DNA of 64,000 nucleotides from MED-G105 sp039814575 (GTDB lineage: Bacteria; Pseudomonadota; Alphaproteobacteria; Caulobacterales; Parvularculaceae): the NCBI GenBank assembly GCA_039814575.1, contig JBCCAY010000003.1, forward strand, positions 62,001 through 126,000, in the 5' to 3' direction. Below the pieces are notes generated by a model. It worked only from the letters and a program-made list of their open reading frames with translations. It was not told where the DNA came from and did not search any database. The position numbers and the translations under genes were made by a program. This document shows, in pieces, positions 62,125 through 64,000 of this stretch. How positions within the stretch are numbered: the stretch's first letter is position 1; every line of letters begins with the position of its first letter.

Positions 62125-63009
62125 ATGTCGCGCATCAACGGCGTATTTGAAAAGTTGCGGGCTGAAGGCCGAGCTGCGTTCATTCCCTTCATTATGGCCG
62201 GCGATCCGGACGGCGAGACCTCGCTGGAGGTCTTGAACGCCTTGCCGGCCGCGGGCGCGGATATCATTGAGCTTGGCGTTGCGTTCTCCGATCCCATGGC
62301 GGATGGGCCGTCGATCCAAGCGGCGGGACGTCGCGCCTTGAAAGCAGGGCAAACGCTCGCCAAAACGCTGGCGATGGCGAAATCCTTTCGAAAGGGAAAT
62401 AATGAGACCCCGCTCGTCTTAATGGGGTATTTGAACCCTATCGAGCAGTATGGCCTGGAGCGGTTCGCCGCTGACGCCGCCGCCGCCGGCGTTGACGGGT
62501 TGATTGTCGTTGATGCGCCGCCGGAGGAGGATGCGGCCTTACGCGCCGCTGCGAACGGCACAGGGCTCGATGTCATACGATTGGCGACGCCCACAAGCGA
62601 CGAAAATCGTCTCTCGACGATTATCGAAGGCGCGTCGGGGTTCCTTTATTACGTTTCGGTCGCTGGCGTCACTGGCGCTGGCAGTGCGGCGAGCGACGCC
62701 GTAGCGGCCGCGGTTGCGCGGGTGAAGACCCGAACCGGTATACCTGTCGGGGTTGGTTTCGGAATCAAAACGCCCGAGCAAGCCGCTGAAACCGCGCGCT
62801 GCGCCGACGCCGTCGTGGTTGGATCGGCGCTTGTCGACCGGCTTGCGTCAGGATCGCCTGAAAAGCGCGCTGACGGCCTTGAGGCCGCCGGCGACGCTAC
62901 CGATATTAGTAGGAAAGCCACTATTAGTCGGAAAGAAAGAGTTGCGGCTGTTATTGAGTATGCTCAAACGCTCGCTGCGGCCGTACGCGGCGCCCGAGAC
63001 GGCGTCTGA
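62125..63009 (+). CDS. trpA: Tryptophan synthase alpha chain
   Basis: TIM-barrel lyase producing indole from indole-glycerol phosphate. The catalytic Glu49 (IIELGVAFSDP) and Asp60 (PMADGPSIQ) are in canonical positions. A C-terminal segment of about 15 residues contains a duplicated peptide (DISRKATISRKE) encoded by near-identical 13-bp words (ATTAGTAGGAAAG, ATTAGTCGGAAAG) near 62903-62935. 294 aa, slightly long. Leads into accD. Confidence 0.96.
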   Translation: MSRINGVFEKLRAEGRAAFIPFIMAGDPDGETSLEVLNALPAAGADIIELGVAFSDPMADGPSIQAAGRRALKAGQTLAKTLAMAKSFRKGNNETPLVLMGYLNPIEQYGLERFAADAAAAGVDGLIVVDAPPEEDAALRAAANGTGLDVIRLATPTSDENRLSTIIEGASGFLYYVSVAGVTGAGSAASDAVAAAVARVKTRTGIPVGVGFGIKTPEQAAETARCADAVVVGSALVDRLASGSPEKRADGLEAAGDATDISRKATISRKERVAAVIEYAQTLAAAVRGARDGV

Positions 63010-63117
63010 CGCTGATATAGAGACGACGTATAGAGACACAGCCGAACTAGATTTGCAGAGCTGGGTTTATGAGTGGGCGGGGCTGTGGTCCCCGCTGGTT
63101 AGAGGAGCGCAACGCCC

Positions 63118-64000
63118 ATGAGTTGGCTGTCGAACATCACGCCGCCGGGGATCAAGAACATCTTCAAACGCGCCGACGAAGAAGACGGCGCTGACTCCCT
63201 TTGGGTGAAGTGCAAGGGCTGCGGCGAGATGATCTTCCATCGCGACGCGGAAAACATGCAGCATGTTTGCCCCTCGTGCGGCTATCACATGGCGGTCACC
63301 ACCGAGGAGCGTTTGCACGCCTTCTTTGATGACGGCAAGTATGTGGATATCGACTCGCCAGAGCCTGTCGCCGATCCTCTGAAGTTTCGTGATGAGCGTA
63401 AGTATACGGATCGTTTGCGCGACGCGCGGCGCAAAACCGGCCAAGAAGACGCCATGCGTGTCGCCGCCGGGGCCGTTGACGGTTTGCCCGTGGTGGCGGC
63501 GTGTCAGAATTTCGCCTTTATGGGCGGGTCCATGGGCATGGCCCTTGGCGAGGCGTTCTTAACGGCGGCGAGCGAAGCGGTCGAGCGTAAAGCGGCGCTC
63601 GTCGCCTTCACGCAGTCCGGCGGGGCGCGCATGCAAGAGGGCATTCTCTCTCTCATGCAAATGCCGCGCACGACCATCGCTGTGCAAATGATGCGCGAAG
63701 CGCATTTGCCCTTTATCGTCGTGCTCACCCACCCGACGACAGGCGGCGTGACGGCGTCTTTTGCGATGCTGGGGGACGTGCATTTGGCCGAACCTGGCGC
63801 GCTTATCGGCTTCGCCGGTCCGCGGGTGATCGAGCAGACAATTCGCGAGAAACTGCCCGAAGGGTTTCAGCGGTCTGAATTTCTGTTGGACAAAGGCATG
63901 GTGGACTGCGTTGTCCATCGCCATAAATTGCGTGAAACGATTGCCAGCCTTGTTCGCGTCTTTACGAAAAACGGCGCTGCGGTTGCCGCTGATGCTAGCG
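63118..64000 (+). CDS. accD: Acetyl-CoA carboxylase carboxyltransferase beta subunit, 3' end outside window
   Basis: Carboxyl transfer from biotin to acetyl-CoA with AccA. The first 294 residues are visible: the zinc ribbon with Cys32, Cys35, Cys51 and Cys54 (CKGC, CPSC), the core PVVAACQNFAFMGGSMG, FTQSGGARMQEGILSLMQM, and PTTGGVTASFAMLGD. The ATG is at 63118, with AGAGGAG 11 bases upstream. trpA-accD order is widespread in proteobacteria. The gene runs off the window. Confidence 0.97.
   Translation, partial: MSWLSNITPPGIKNIFKRADEEDGADSLWVKCKGCGEMIFHRDAENMQHVCPSCGYHMAVTTEERLHAFFDDGKYVDIDSPEPVADPLKFRDERKYTDRLRDARRKTGQEDAMRVAAGAVDGLPVVAACQNFAFMGGSMGMALGEAFLTAASEAVERKAALVAFTQSGGARMQEGILSLMQMPRTTIAVQMMREAHLPFIVVLTHPTTGGVTASFAMLGDVHLAEPGALIGFAGPRVIEQTIREKLPEGFQRSEFLLDKGMVDCVVHRHKLRETIASLVRVFTKNGAAVAADAS

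Overview
The window is about 64 kb of GC-rich, densely coding bacterial chromosome. The gene content points to an alphaproteobacterium: a PhaR-type PHA regulator beside phaA/phaB, the run ihfB-lapA-trpF-trpB-trpA-accD, ubiE-ubiB, a hisC/tyrC pair, and the prkA/DUF444/spoVR set. An alternative oxidase and O-antigen/lipid glycosyltransferases would suit a free-living, possibly aquatic organism. The genus cannot be fixed from sequence alone. I see no rRNA, tRNA or CRISPR array.

Layout. 1-8 kb: the 3' part of thrS, then a cell-envelope block (sulfotransferase, two GT2 glycosyltransferases, two GT39/ArnT-like membrane transferases) and small membrane or hypothetical genes. 8.9-14 kb: a degenerate-GGDEF/EAL protein and the PHA module (phaR divergent from phaA-phaB, closed by a strong terminator). 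14-24 kb: two exported unknowns, a SulP transporter, a MarR/aminotransferase divergent pair, two methyltransferases around gloB, and hisC-tyrC. 24.6-32.4 kb: a minus-strand stress cluster, prkA-(GIY-YIG, small ORF)-yeaH-(serine hydrolase, exported protein)-spoVR, carrying two copies of a composite inverted repeat. 32.4-33.2 kb is gene-poor and holds an unassigned intrinsic terminator. 33.2-41 kb: metY with a structured leader, a lower-GC patch with an exported protein and an IS1111-group IS110 element, an aminotransferase, a DUF2490 barrel, two long perfect hairpins, MAPEG, a third repeat copy and a pentapeptide-repeat membrane protein.

41-45 kb: a thiamine locus in which a TPP riboswitch leads first into a PH-domain membrane protein and then into thiC. 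45-50.6 kb: a catalase-peroxidase with a lipoprotein signal, a serine-hydrolase lipoprotein and an unknown lipoprotein. 50.6-54 kb: alternative oxidase, a TetR/membrane-protein divergent pair with matching operator boxes, and a second TPP riboswitch with no gene behind it. 54-64 kb: a thioredoxin-like protein, ubiB/ubiE, then ihfB, lapA, trpF, trpB, two glycan genes (GT2 and O-antigen ligase-like) inserted before trpA, and the start of accD.

The most unusual points are the two TPP riboswitches (one driving a PH-domain protein ahead of thiC, one orphan), the probable extracytoplasmic KatG, the paired perfect hairpins near 38.7-38.9 kb, the trp operon split by envelope-glycan genes, and the orphan terminator near 33.1 kb.
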